Assembly (NCBI RefSeq): GCF_964204645.1
Contig: NC_134033.1
Coordinates: 5,180,231-5,244,230 of the forward strand
Direction: 5' to 3'
Source: Tubulanus polymorphus
Taxonomy: Eukaryota; Nemertea; Palaeonemertea; Tubulaniformes; Tubulanidae
DNA: 64,000 nt
Position numbers and translations under genes: made by a program. Below are positions 35,485-45,841 of the stretch, piece by piece; the stretch's first letter is position 1; every line of letters begins with the position of its first letter. The notes below the pieces were generated by a model, which saw nothing but the letters and a program-made list of their open reading frames with translations, did no database searches and was not told where the DNA came from.

Positions 35485-36290
35485 CTAAACGTCCTCGATC
35501 AATAGAGTGCGATTATTGAATGAACGAATCCGTATTGAATTTCTAGTGCAGAATAATGATAATGATGATAATTTAGACGCGTATTTTTGAAGGCGATTAC
35601 AACAACATCGACCAAAAAGCGTATCATCTCAATCCCTCAACCTGCGCCGATCAACAACGATTATCAAATAGATCCGTTTTGAATTTTTTGACTTACAATA
35701 ATGATATCCCGATGGTGATTGACGCCATAAGAACCGTTACAAAAATGTTTCAGTTCAATGCTTACTGCTATATTAGCTAACTGCTATTCAGAGGAGGTTG
35801 GAGGTTTTTGGAGGAGACATCAGTTTTATTGTGCGGAGTGTTTCGTGTTGATGTGACGATTTCATGGTTCCAACCAAACCTGGGAAGGTTTTTAGCATAG
35901 TATAAAATGTAAATAATTACAAGGAGGCACTAGATTTCGTAAAAGAAAATCATAACTAGAACTACACATCATCATCGGCCATTTTAGAAGTTGTCTCCCT
36001 CTGCGAGGAAATTAGTGAACTAGCCTAAAGCCTACCAGTGAGGAAGTTCAATGACCTATTCTTTTTATTACTGTAACGCTGATACATGTCTTTCCATCCA
36101 CCAACCCATCGAAGACGAGTATCTTGCTAGTATTCCCATATTTATGTTTTAGCTCTTACATTGCTGAAGATGACTACATGTATTAGGATTTTGGTCGGAA
36201 ACGTCGATATAAGCTACCATAGTCCAATGAAACATTTCGAACTGTTTTTTTTCTTTCTATTATTCATTGTGAGTTTCGGTCGGTTGTGAG
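35485..36290. other. Intergenic, no gene seen
   Basis: AT-rich upstream region of the minus-strand GPCR; no clear TATA box or ORF. Confidence 0.4.
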
Positions 36291-36299
36291 TTGTGAGTC

Positions 36300-36540
36300 A
36301 TAGACTAAGAGCCTTTGCGAACTCTGCCACAGTACTCTGGAATACTTTACCTAGTCCGATTAAATCCATCGATGTTCTTAAACCTAAGCCCAAAACCCAT
36401 TAGTTCATCAAAGCTTTTAACTAGACTCGTTTTAGTTTTCCTGGTTTCTATGTTCTCTGTTTATATATGATGTAAAGCCAATGAGCATATCTTATATGGA
36501 TTTAAGGGTGAAAAAATTATTATTATCATTATTATTATAA
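36300..36540 (+). mobile_element. LINE ORF2 C-terminal and 3' tail fragment
   Basis: Plus-strand translation gives FANSATVLWNTLPSPIKSID and a KTH..FIKAF-like end, the usual C-terminus of CR1/L2/Jockey ORF2, followed by a TTATTATTATC-type tail. Contains stops; dead. Confidence 0.7.
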
Positions 36541-36859
36541 TCGTGAGTTTGAGACGATTGTTGGTGGTTTCATAGTAAAATCCAGACATAATCGATAAGT
36601 GAGAAACTCTATTTCGCTAAATGATGAAAAGCGTCATCTTTAAATTACAGAAGATTGCGCCGTAATTGATGAAATGATGGCGTCTAAGTAAGACGTCGAT
36701 ATCGTGAGGGTAAAACGTGAATTTCCTTTCGTAAAACAAACGGTCTGATTTTGGAATCTCTTCAAGCTGCATTCTTATTCGAGAAAAAAAAAGCAGAAAG
36801 TTAAGAAAGTCAATTCAATGCGATGTTTCAGATGATATAGAAATACGTAAATGTCCTCG

Positions 36860-37025
36860 AAAAATATCAAAAAACCATTCTACAACTATAATTTTTCCCA
36901 ATGGGGTAGAGACCAGAGAACCTTCGACCGAGGAACTCAATCGCTACCAGGGTTTGATCCCAAAAACCCTTGATCGACGAGACCAGTGACCGTTGGCTTA
37001 ACCCAGTCGGCCACTGCGCCTCTCC
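36860..37025 (-). mobile_element. tRNA-derived SINE
   Basis: On the minus strand: GGAGAGGCGCAGTGGCCGAC then TGGGTTAAG (A-box of a Leu/Ser-type tRNA) and a worn B-box GGGATCAAACCC, followed by a non-tRNA body. Not a functional tRNA. Confidence 0.6.
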
Positions 37026-38699
37026 AAGGCTGTTCAAAATGGCCAGCGTCATACTTGTGAAGTACAAGACGTTTTCGTTTAGAAATCATTAACCGCAAAT
37101 ACAGATGGACCTTACTCACTCTTTGACATGTAAACAAAACAATCATTATCTTATTCGATTAAAAGCTTCCACACGTACGAAGCCCGGATGTAATGTCCAC
37201 GAATTGCCCTTCTAAACCCCTCCCGTCCTCAGATTAGATTTCTGCCGGAATATTCCGCCTACTTCGACCTCCTCAGAATATATGGATACCGGATTTTTAC
37301 GGAAATTTCCGGAAGGAAATCTGCTCCCGAATTAAGCCTTTGAAGGTCAATTTCATTGAGACTTTCTTGGAACTGGAGTTTTGTACATTCTAAGCTTTCG
37401 AAAAATAGCTAGGAAATATTTTTCCCGACAGTTTACTGCATTCTGCTACTAGATGAACCCGTCTGATGAAGTTCTGACCACCTGATCGTAGTCGCCAATA
37501 TTTACTGAATCGACAATAAATCAATTATGAAAGATGTCAAACAAGTTTCCGCCGAAGCTGGTGTTCCGCCTCGTATTGACCACCATCCAGACATCATGCG
37601 CGACACGCATACATATTTCTTTTCGACGTTTTAAAATCCTGTTTATCCCTATACGGAAAATCGATTCGATTGACAAAGAATGCCGTGAGGCAGCCGCTAC
37701 TTAGCGGAAGTAAATTACCGGATAACGATATACGCAAATGACCGGAAGTTGATGACTGGCATGGATGGATTTTTGTATATAACCGCAGCCAAATCTAACC
37801 ACGATTATCTCATGCTCTGGACTCGAAGGACTTAAAAAGGTAAGAATGCATGGAAATGTACAACACAAATTGGTAAATACTGCCATACTCGGAAAAGTTG
37901 ATCAAAGTATTTGGCACGCATTTCGGAAAAATCAAATTCAAATTTGAGAAAATAGGCTCTATTCGTTGCCTAGCAGATTAATGGGTTTTACATATGCTAG
38001 AGCTAGTTGGCAAATACAAAAGAAGAAAAACATACGTTTGCTATAAACGGTTGTGATACTTGTAAAATAAGAATACTCCCGAGTTGGCCCGATGATAAGA
38101 AGGGGGATCAGTTTCAGATATCTATATACCATGAACTCTACTCGTTTACCTAATGAAGCTATACAATGCATTAGCAGCGAGCTTTCTATAAGTTATAGTG
38201 ACTAGGCCTACATGTTTTCAGTTTAATTTGAAACCAGCCACGAACAATAAAACAGCTCTTCTCATTAATGGTATTCTTTTGATTCAGATATGAAATCTCC
38301 AATGATGAAGTTTAGTATCTAAACGTTGCTGGTAGCAGCGGCGACTATCGACTTGTTTGAATTGGTTGCTTCTGCGCACTTAACAAGAGGTACCGTCCGG
38401 CCCGCTAAAAAATGTATTCGTTCATAAAATCCCCAAATGACATCATCGGGCTAAGTAGCATTTCGATATTTGATTTAGAAATGTTATAAATAGTGATGTC
38501 ATAAGGGGACTTATGGAAACTAGTGGTTGGCTATTTTCCATTTTGGATTTTGAAAAACTGTTTTTGTACCTAACGATTATTTGTCTACTTTTTGTAATCG
38601 GCCCAACGCTCATTCCGCGTTTCCCAGTCACAACTATCGAACAAGGGCTCCGTCCCGTTTGAATTTGACAGTTCTCTCGACAAACGTAAGTTCACGCTT

Positions 38700-39514
38700 T
38701 AACCGAGTTGGACATGTTTTCAAAAAGTTGTCCTCATTGTTGACGAGGACTTATGGATGGTAACGCGGATATCTAAAATCCAAGATATTGCAATGGATGT
38801 GCATATTACAATGGAAAGTGTAATTAAACGCAACGTTCAGTACGCCTGATAATAGTATTTAGCCGAAACGTCGAGAAACATATCGATTGAACTTTTTAAG
38901 TAGACATTTTGAAATTAACGAGATAATGTTTTTCACTATTTGAAGATAAAGTGCTGTCAACATTTTTGAGTCATGAAATTATACCAAAAAAGTTAATAAT
39001 TCAGCTGTTATACACATTTCAGTTTTTTTTTCTTCTTCGAAATCTACATCTTCTAATTCGTCAGATATGATTAAGAAAACTGTAGTATAACTTCAATATT
39101 GCATTATCCATAATAGGAGACTCGTGCGCAGTAGGTGGTGATGGGGTTTGGGAGGCTCTTACTACGTTCGTATGTGCAATTTTAACAATTCAGTATGATC
39201 ATTATAATTGCAAAAATAACGTTCGTGTAATCCTCTATGATGATTGTGTATCATTGTTTTGCGAAATAGAGCTTTGTTTCAATCTATCCCTCAGTCAACC
39301 TGCATCAAAATAAGTTCATGCATACATTATTCAAATATGTTCGACGAATCAACGTTAGATTAAATTGATTGAACAGAACGTCTAAAAATTAAAAATTAAA
39401 CGAGTTTTGTATCTATGTACCGTGATACGGTAAATCCTAGCTTCAAACCGATGGCAGCTTTAAACCTGCTTATACATATGCAAGTATGGTGGCTGATAAG
39501 GGCGATGGAAATAT
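38700..39514. other. Unique sequence inside the copy 3 deletion
   Basis: AT-rich, no ORF or repeat recognised. It replaces the middle exons of copy 3. Confidence 0.4.
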
Positions 39515-39800
39515 TTCTAGTCCAAAAATAATTTTGTCATGAAAAATAAATTTTCGTCGAAATGTATTTGCAAGTGAAAATAAATTTGTCATGAAAAATT
39601 GATTTTCGTAAAAAAATATTCGTAAGTGAAAATAGTTTTGTCATGAAAAATAAATTTTCATCGAAACATATTTGCGAGTGAAAATCATTTTGTCATAAAA
39701 ATAAATTTCATCTAAATTATTCATCAGTGAAAATATTTTCCTATGAAAAATAATCGCGTTCAGAATGTATTAGTACCTGAAAATAATTTTGCTCTAAATA
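39515..39800. repeat. Tandem repeat of about 60 bp
   Basis: Four to five degenerate units around TTTTGTCATGAAAAATAAAT, TTTTCGTCGAAA and TATTTGCAAGTGAAAATA. Confidence 0.8.
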
Positions 39801-40174
39801 AAAATCGCATGTGAAATATTGTTACGCGACTACCAGAATGACAACGCCTCACATTCCCCATCTACCTGCAGGATGTACTGGGCGACGTCAGTAACTGACA
39901 AACCTGTAAGATTGCTCGAAACACAAATAGCGCAGTACAACCAGCTTGCCCGAATTGAGATTCAGGATCTCAACTAGCACTCAAAGGCGTGACAAGAGAC
40001 TTCATCCCTGCCCGAGGTAGTCACAACGACTCAATGAAACTAGCACTCACACTAAGAAAAATTCTGCAATAAAATAAAATTTCCTTATAAAAATAATTCA
40101 ATCATCGAAAAAATAGATCTCTACAGGGAAATATATTCCGATGACTAAAATACTTTTGCTTTAAAAAAATTTCA

Positions 40175-40300
40175 CAGTTTATAGGCTGGGGGTTAATACT
40201 ACTGGAAGGTAAAGCGCTCTGAGCAGCTTCGCTGGATTTAGCGCTAAATAAAACACATTACTATCATTATCATCATTGAATTCCCAAATTTCGAAAAAGA
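40175..40300 (+). mobile_element. LINE 3' tail
   Basis: GGTAAAGCGCTCTGAGCAGC and TTTAGCGCTAAATAAAACAC, with a TATCATTATCATCATT end. Same family as 31310 and 43585. Confidence 0.6.
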
Positions 40301-40319
40301 ATTTTGACGAGCATTCTTT

Positions 40320-40790
40320 ATTTAACTGGGGTTAACCAAGGCTCAATAATCGGTCCTTATTTATTTCTATTCTAACTGCATTTCAAGGGACGGTTTTTGT
40401 TAAATGGTGGATCAAGTGCCAGGCCTTACAAATGTCATGCGCACTGGACCGACACGCAATACATGTTCCTTACTTTTTTGTTATATGTAAAACATAAATC
40501 AAATTTTCCAATGTGTTAAAACTTATATTTTTGCTGATGACACGAATGCTTTTTATGGTGATGACAATTTAGTCCGATTAATGCGTACCGTACTGTATAT
40601 TATCATCCTAAACTATTATGTAAAGAACTATCTAAACTGTCAGCGTCTCTCAAATGAACAAACCGTCAATAAATGTTTTTATGTAGACGTCATTTATGAT
40701 CTTAAGTAAATTTGTGAAACATAACTTGAGGCTATCTATTCCCCAAAGAGATTGAACCAGGTCAATGTTACACATTTTCTTGCGGAATTA
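40320..40790 (+). mobile_element. Decayed LINE reverse transcriptase, second copy
   Basis: Nearly the same as 13830-14270: GVNQGSIIGPYLFLF and a clearer LIFADDTNAFYGDD catalytic box. Contains stops. It is followed by the MITE in the same order as at 14.3 kb, so the two loci share a duplicated block. Confidence 0.8.
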
Positions 40791-40804
40791 ATTTCAGCGG
40801 AATC

Positions 40805-41190
40805 TAAAGCCCGGCGCACACCTTTGCGATTGCTCGTATGATCGCTTCATCGCATGGTTTCATCGCATCGTCGTAAAAGGTATGCGGTGGCATCCGGAGC
40901 CGATTTCATCGCTTCATCGCAACAAATCAAACTTGTTTGATATTTTCGCATGCGATTTTTCCGTGCGATTAAAATCGATGAAAAGTGTGAGGGCTACGCT
41001 GTCGATGTTCCTAACGAAAATTTTTAGTAGCCAATCAGAATTAAGGATGAAGCAATCACGTGATGTTCAAAATGGCGGCTCAGTCACGTGATTGAATCCA
41101 ACTCGAGGTCCTCATAAAAAAATCGCAAAGGTATGCGGGGATGATGCGATTTTCATCGTCTCATCGCATGCGATGATACGATGAAACGAT
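40805..41190. mobile_element. Truncated copy of the TTAA MITE
   Basis: Matches 14308-14690. The left end is present (flank now TAAA), but the right inverted repeat is missing; the sequence runs into astacin-like intron at about 41195, marking a rearrangement breakpoint. Confidence 0.8.
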
Positions 41191-41605
41191 TAGTGAATGG
41201 TAGCTCGAACGCCAGGACGTACAAATTCGGTCGAAATGAAATTCTTCCATTTAGATTTCTCATATTTCGGGCAAATACTTTTTCTACATAATCTCAGATT
41301 TACATTGATGAAGTCGTATACCTCACTATGTTTACAGTTCGTTTATTGAATTTGGTGAAAAGTGAATTATGGATGAATTTTAATCGAATCTGCAAATAAT
41401 TTAGGATATGATATTACACTACGCGCTAGTGACACCTGGTGGATCCTCACTTGCCACAATTGGAACCCTCGATCGCCAGAGTATCTGATGTCAATACTTA
41501 ACATCTGTCACTTATCCTGCATTGGCAGAGAAGTTGCAGCGCGCACTTGTGAATTCTCACTATTCATAAGTAGAACCCTCGATTGCCACAGTAGATTGCC
41601 TCATT

Positions 41606-41832
41606 ATACATGTCGGGAATTGTTATATGTCAGTTACCAGTAACGCACTCCCCTCAGTTCATGTAACCCCGCCTATGTAAGCCCCGCATGAACTTATGCT
41701 GTAGCGAGTAGATAAATAAATCAGAGTTTACTTAGACACCAAACATATTGGTCGTTGTTCATCTCTCCGGCGGTCTTGCTTATTTTACTCAAACCTGGAC
41801 CATTTAATGTGGCAATCATAGCCCACAATACA
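41606..41832 (+). mobile_element. Solo LTR with 5-bp target duplication
   Basis: A 217-bp insertion (41611-41827) starting TGTCGGG and ending CCCACA, flanked on both sides by ATACA. Copy 1 has the uninterrupted site CATTATACATAAGCTAAT near 20740. It holds an AATAAATAAA-type signal. TG...CA ends and a 5-bp duplication fit a Ty3/gypsy- or BEL-type LTR left by recombination. Confidence 0.82.
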
Positions 41833-42274
41833 TAAGCTAAATCAGGAATTCTATTATGTCTTATATAATGGGCTCACTGTCAACAACAACACTGGCAATA
41901 TGTCCCCATGGACGCCTTGGACTCCGTGCAACACCGACTGCGTCTCCACACGAAGCAGATTCTGCAAGTGCGACACCAGACTCCGTATCAACCCGATTCA
42001 TCAATGCAGCCCGGGTACCGACCAGAGAGGCATCGAAACAGTGTCGAGAAACTGCCCGCGTGACCGTCTTTTCGGTAGATGCGATTAGTCGACTTTTAAA
42101 AATGTAGTTTAGTCAAATTTTGAGAATAAAGTCTCTAAAATTATAGATTTAAGTTAAATATTCTAAGGTATTATCAGATTTCCATCCTTGTATCTATACG
42201 TAAAACCGGAACCACAAGATATCCGAAGGACCGAATATCCGAACAGCTTTCGTACAACCCATACACTACACTAC

Positions 42275-42343
42275 GGCAATGAACAGGGCTCGAACCCACG
42301 ACCTGGCAACCGAGAGACGCTTTAAACTCTCGGCTACACCGCC
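42275..42343 (-). repeat. tRNA-like sequence / SINE head, copy 3
   Basis: Homologue of 21169-21237 with the same pairing ends and an intact GGTTCGAGCCC B-box. Confidence 0.55.
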
Positions 42344-42649
42344 GTTTCACAGTTAAAAGATATATTTTTGATGGTATCAATCAATAGTTCGCTTGATCCA
42401 AAAGATAAGTTATTTACTTTGACGCCTCTTAATTCGTTTTATTTCGAACTTTTTTAACTTAAATAGTAGTTATTTTAGAACCATCGCGCCCATTGAATTT
42501 AAAGCTTCCTTTACTAAAAAAAAGAGCCTAGACCCTAGAGCCAAACACAGCGCAAATCACTAAAATGTCAACTTACCAGTTCATGAGTGCAGCTTACGAT
42601 GATTTCAATCAGATATTATACATTTTTTGAAGATATCTTTATTCGAGCA

Positions 42650-43252
42650 TACTAAGCTCCGTCGGGATAAGATATTTCAGTATTAGCCCATTGACAGCAA
42701 CCAGGTCCCGAGGAAGTGAGGAAGGTCTGCAGTCCGCTGTGTAATCGTTGGTTTAGTCCAGTTGTATTGACAGCGATCGGGTCCCGAGGAAGAAATCTGT
42801 AGAAACACGAAGGCCACCATCAATTTTCAATTTGACTCGATACATATACATTGTATATATAGTCAGTTAGATCTAGTATCAAATAAGAACAAATCTACTC
42901 ACCACTAAATCTCTGTTTGAAGCGTCATGGATTTCGAAAGGTCTTGAGTCGACAATGTTTTAGTTTAGTCAGCTTCGCGTTGTTGACATCAATCGGGTCG
43001 CAATTGAGGAACAACTGATCTGAAAATCAACAATTCCATTAATTCTACATTTTCTAATTCCGACTGGAAGAATAGGTTAGACTGAGTGGGATCCCTGACA
43101 GGCTATCAACACGGTAAATATTCCCCTAGGCCACTTCGTTGACCCCTTATTGAGTTAAGTAGACTCATCTTTTCAGTTTGAAAACAAATCTTATAGATTG
43201 ACAAAACTGTTTTTAGATTCAACTCACCTAACCGCGCCGGAGGACTGGACAT
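42650..43252 (-). other. Candidate small spliced transcript, copy 3
   Basis: Exon 1 43252-43228 (ATG; GTTAG|GTGAGT), exon 2 43019-42903 (TTTTCAG acceptor; TAGTG|GTGAGT donor), exon 3 from 42796 (TTTCTACAG acceptor). Splice sites persist although the neighbouring astacin-like copy 3 is dead. Confidence 0.42.
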
Positions 43253-43584
43253 ATATGCGCGTGTATAGTGAATTCAACGTATGTTAACGAACGCAACCAC
43301 GTGATTTCAAAGACCAATAACAATAACAGGACACAATATGAACTGAGTTTGTCATAATGCGGTTCAATGGACAGTGTAAATTGCGCTACCGGCACCACTG
43401 CGTACACTCAGTGGTAATATCTATACATATTACCAAAACTGATATCACGAACAAATAAAAATACACTTAATATCCCCATTGCCTCTCTCCACCCAGGAGT
43501 AAAATGGGTACCTGGCCAATATTTTACTCCCGATCTCTTATAAGTTGCTGGAATCATCTCACCAGGAAGAGATGACCGATAAAT

Positions 43585-43720
43585 GGTTGAGTTTATAGGC
43601 TGGAAATAATGGTACTGGAAAGTAAAGCGCTCTGAGCAGCTTCCCTGGATTTAGCGCTAAATGAGACACAACATTAATATCATTATAATCATCATTGAAA
43701 TTTCCAAATTTCGAAAAAGA
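43585..43720 (+). mobile_element. LINE 3' tail
   Basis: GTAAAGCGCTCTGAGCAGCT and TTTAGCGCTAAATGAGACAC, then ATAATCATCATT. Third member of this tail family. Confidence 0.6.
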
Positions 43721-44294
43721 ATTCTCCCATGATCAACAGTACAAATTTGGTTTTCACTAATAAATGTCTATGAATTTTGACATTCGCATTTTTATTTAAA
43801 TTTTCATCTGTTGGTATTGTTGATTGGTTTAAAAAGCCATTCATCATCATATGGACCGTGTCGATGATCTCTAGGCTGCGCCGGTCGCCGTGACGTTTAT
43901 TACGGGGGTTATTGCCAAAAACAACAACGTTTACAGGCGGGACAAATTAAATCTGCTTATCGCGCTTTATCAATGATTTCATTAATGGCTAAAGACTGGT
44001 CTGATAGGAAAAATAATTTTATAACTTAAAAACGTATTAATAACTCCTATTGCGCCGTCTTCAGTCTAGACTGGCATCTGAAATTGCTTTAACCATTATA
44101 AGTTCAAGTAGTGTTGTAGATTGTCTAAGTTTCAACTATATACTCTACATAAACCACTAATACGCATTATATTTCATCCACCGATATTTTGATAGATATT
44201 ATGTGTATTCGACTGAAAAGATTATTCTTGACTGATATCATCAATCATATTTTATATAGAACGATTACCACACTCAAACGTGGTGAACGGATAT

Positions 44295-44497
44295 TAAGAT
44301 AAAAAACCCACTATCTACAAATTTAAAAGAATTTAAAAACAAGAAATTTATTTATTCGAACAATCTAAAATATATAAAATACACGGCGTTTCGATCTCAT
44401 ACTAGAGATCATCGTTAAAAAATTATAAAAGATAAATTTCTTGTTTTTAAATTCTTTTGATTTGGATTGTGGTTTTTGATTGCGGGTTTTTATCTTA
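44295..44497. mobile_element. Fold-back (hairpin) element
   Basis: TAAGATAAAAAACCC at the left pairs with GGGTTTTTATCTTA at the right. Inside, AAGAATTTAAAAACAAGAAA (44326 on) pairs with TTTCTTGTTTTTAAATTCTT. The whole can form a stem of about 70 bp. Probably a MITE. Confidence 0.7.
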
Positions 44498-44499
44498 TC

Positions 44500-45215
44500 A
44501 TACTTTATACAACATATCGCAGTATCCACAGGTCTATAAATTGTTTGAGATGAAAGTTTTCCACCTCTTTAATAGCCGATCTACTCTACGTTGAGGTACT
44601 AAACCAGACTGCCGTTTGATAAATCGTTCAATTCGTTACCCATAAATTCAATTTTGAACTCTTTTCTACACCGTTTTACATTCGAACCTTTGATATCTAA
44701 AATCAGCCAAGACACGAAACAATTTTGTCTGAAATGGTTGCACTCTGCTTACCTACATCGTGCACTTCCATCAGCTACGTAATCAGGTTTAATTAGTTTT
44801 TTTTACAATGGGGTACCGGCAACGCTACTGTGGCGAGCGGAATTCCGCCGTAAACCGCCAGGTGTCACTAGTGTACAGTACGACGTCGACGCCGGATTTC
44901 TTCTCAAACTCAATTTAAATATGACAATAATTTCTCAGATTCTATGCATGATACATGAAAACCGTGGTACACACGAACTCTTAAGACTCAGTAGAGTTTA
45001 TTTCGATGCGTGATTTGCCCAATTTCTGGATTGGGAGACCGAAAATTGAGATGAAAGTTACTTGAAACGAACTCGTTTTGATCGAGTGCGTCTGATATCT
45101 CAGTGGCGACATCTGACGGGATACCTGGTGTGACCGGTTCCCCATTCGTAGTCAGTCTAACGGCGGTTGGACATTTTCCAATAGTGCCCCGAAAATGTGA
45201 AACAAGCTTCCTGTC
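44500..45215. other. Intergenic, no gene seen
   Basis: No domain recognised. Near 44830-44880 there is a reverse-complement relative of the ACACCTGGTGG sequence found in the last intron of each astacin-like copy. Confidence 0.4.
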
Positions 45216-45219
45216 AGCC

Positions 45220-45560
45220 TTCAGGAAATCACGAGTTGTTGTTAAACACCCCTCAAAGCTGTGGTGGGAGGTTCCTGGTGAACTCCCCTCACAACTGTCC
45301 TAGGAGTGAGGGACTATCGCAGAGACATGGGTTTTTGGTAAATCCCTTACCGCTGTGCTAGGTGTAGGGTGACTTGAATGGGTTATTGCTGAACCCCTCA
45401 CAGCTGTGCCGGGAATAAGCGACTAGAACAGACACGTGGATTCCTCGAGAACAACCCTCACAGCTGTAGTGGGAGTGAGGACTATAACAGACACATGGAT
45501 TCTTGGAGAACTCCCCTCGAATTGCTGTACCCGGAGTAAGGGACTAGAAGAGGCAAGCAC
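45220..45560. repeat. Minisatellite of about 62-66 bp
   Basis: About five units containing AACCCCTCACAGCTGTG, GGAGTGAGGGACTA and CAGACACATGGATTC. Confidence 0.8.
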
Positions 45561-45760
45561 GCGTGAGGTACTTTCATTTTAAAAAGAATGAATGCAATCT
45601 GATCCAGGTTTCGGACTTGATTTTTTTCTTTTTATTTCGGCTCTCTGGGGTGACGCGGGCGGCTTCGCGCGATTTGATGAGAAACAAGATATCAACTTTG
45701 AAGTGCCCGATAGTTCCCATAAAACAACCAACTTTGTTTGGTATCTGAAATCATGCATCA

Positions 45761-45766
45761 TTTATT
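45761..45766 (-). terminator. Polyadenylation signal of the RKIS-repeat gene
   Basis: AATAAA on the minus strand about 76 bp past the TAG stop at 45842-45844. Confidence 0.6.
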
Positions 45767-45841
45767 TGAATATGTTAAAACGACTGGAATTCAGATTTTT
45801 CATACACACAGAATATAATTGGTAAAACCATTGTACGACTA

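Larger units (their letters stand above)
37776..42088 (+). pseudogene. Astacin-TSP1 copy 3, dead and internally deleted
   Basis: The TATA box (37776-37782) and 5' UTR donor (AAAAAG|GTAAGA, last exon base 37839) remain. In the signal exon (38288-38399) the frame MKFSI is stopped by TAA at 38320-38322. The second coding exon (38602-38685) survives, but its acceptor AG is now GG and the conserved Trp codon is TCG (Ser). Exons 4-7 are missing. After 38700 the sequence is unrelated and then LINE and MITE debris, joining the intron before the TSP1 exon at about 41195. The TSP1 exon (about 41869-42088) has lost its acceptor AG (now AA) and gained a short ACAACA insertion, with the rest nearly intact. 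No functional product is expected. Confidence 0.85.

Noticed and set aside
41856-42107. 83-residue ORF in copy 3
   Set aside because: Out-of-frame reading of the TSP1 exon; the real frame is the neighbouring one with WTPWTPC.
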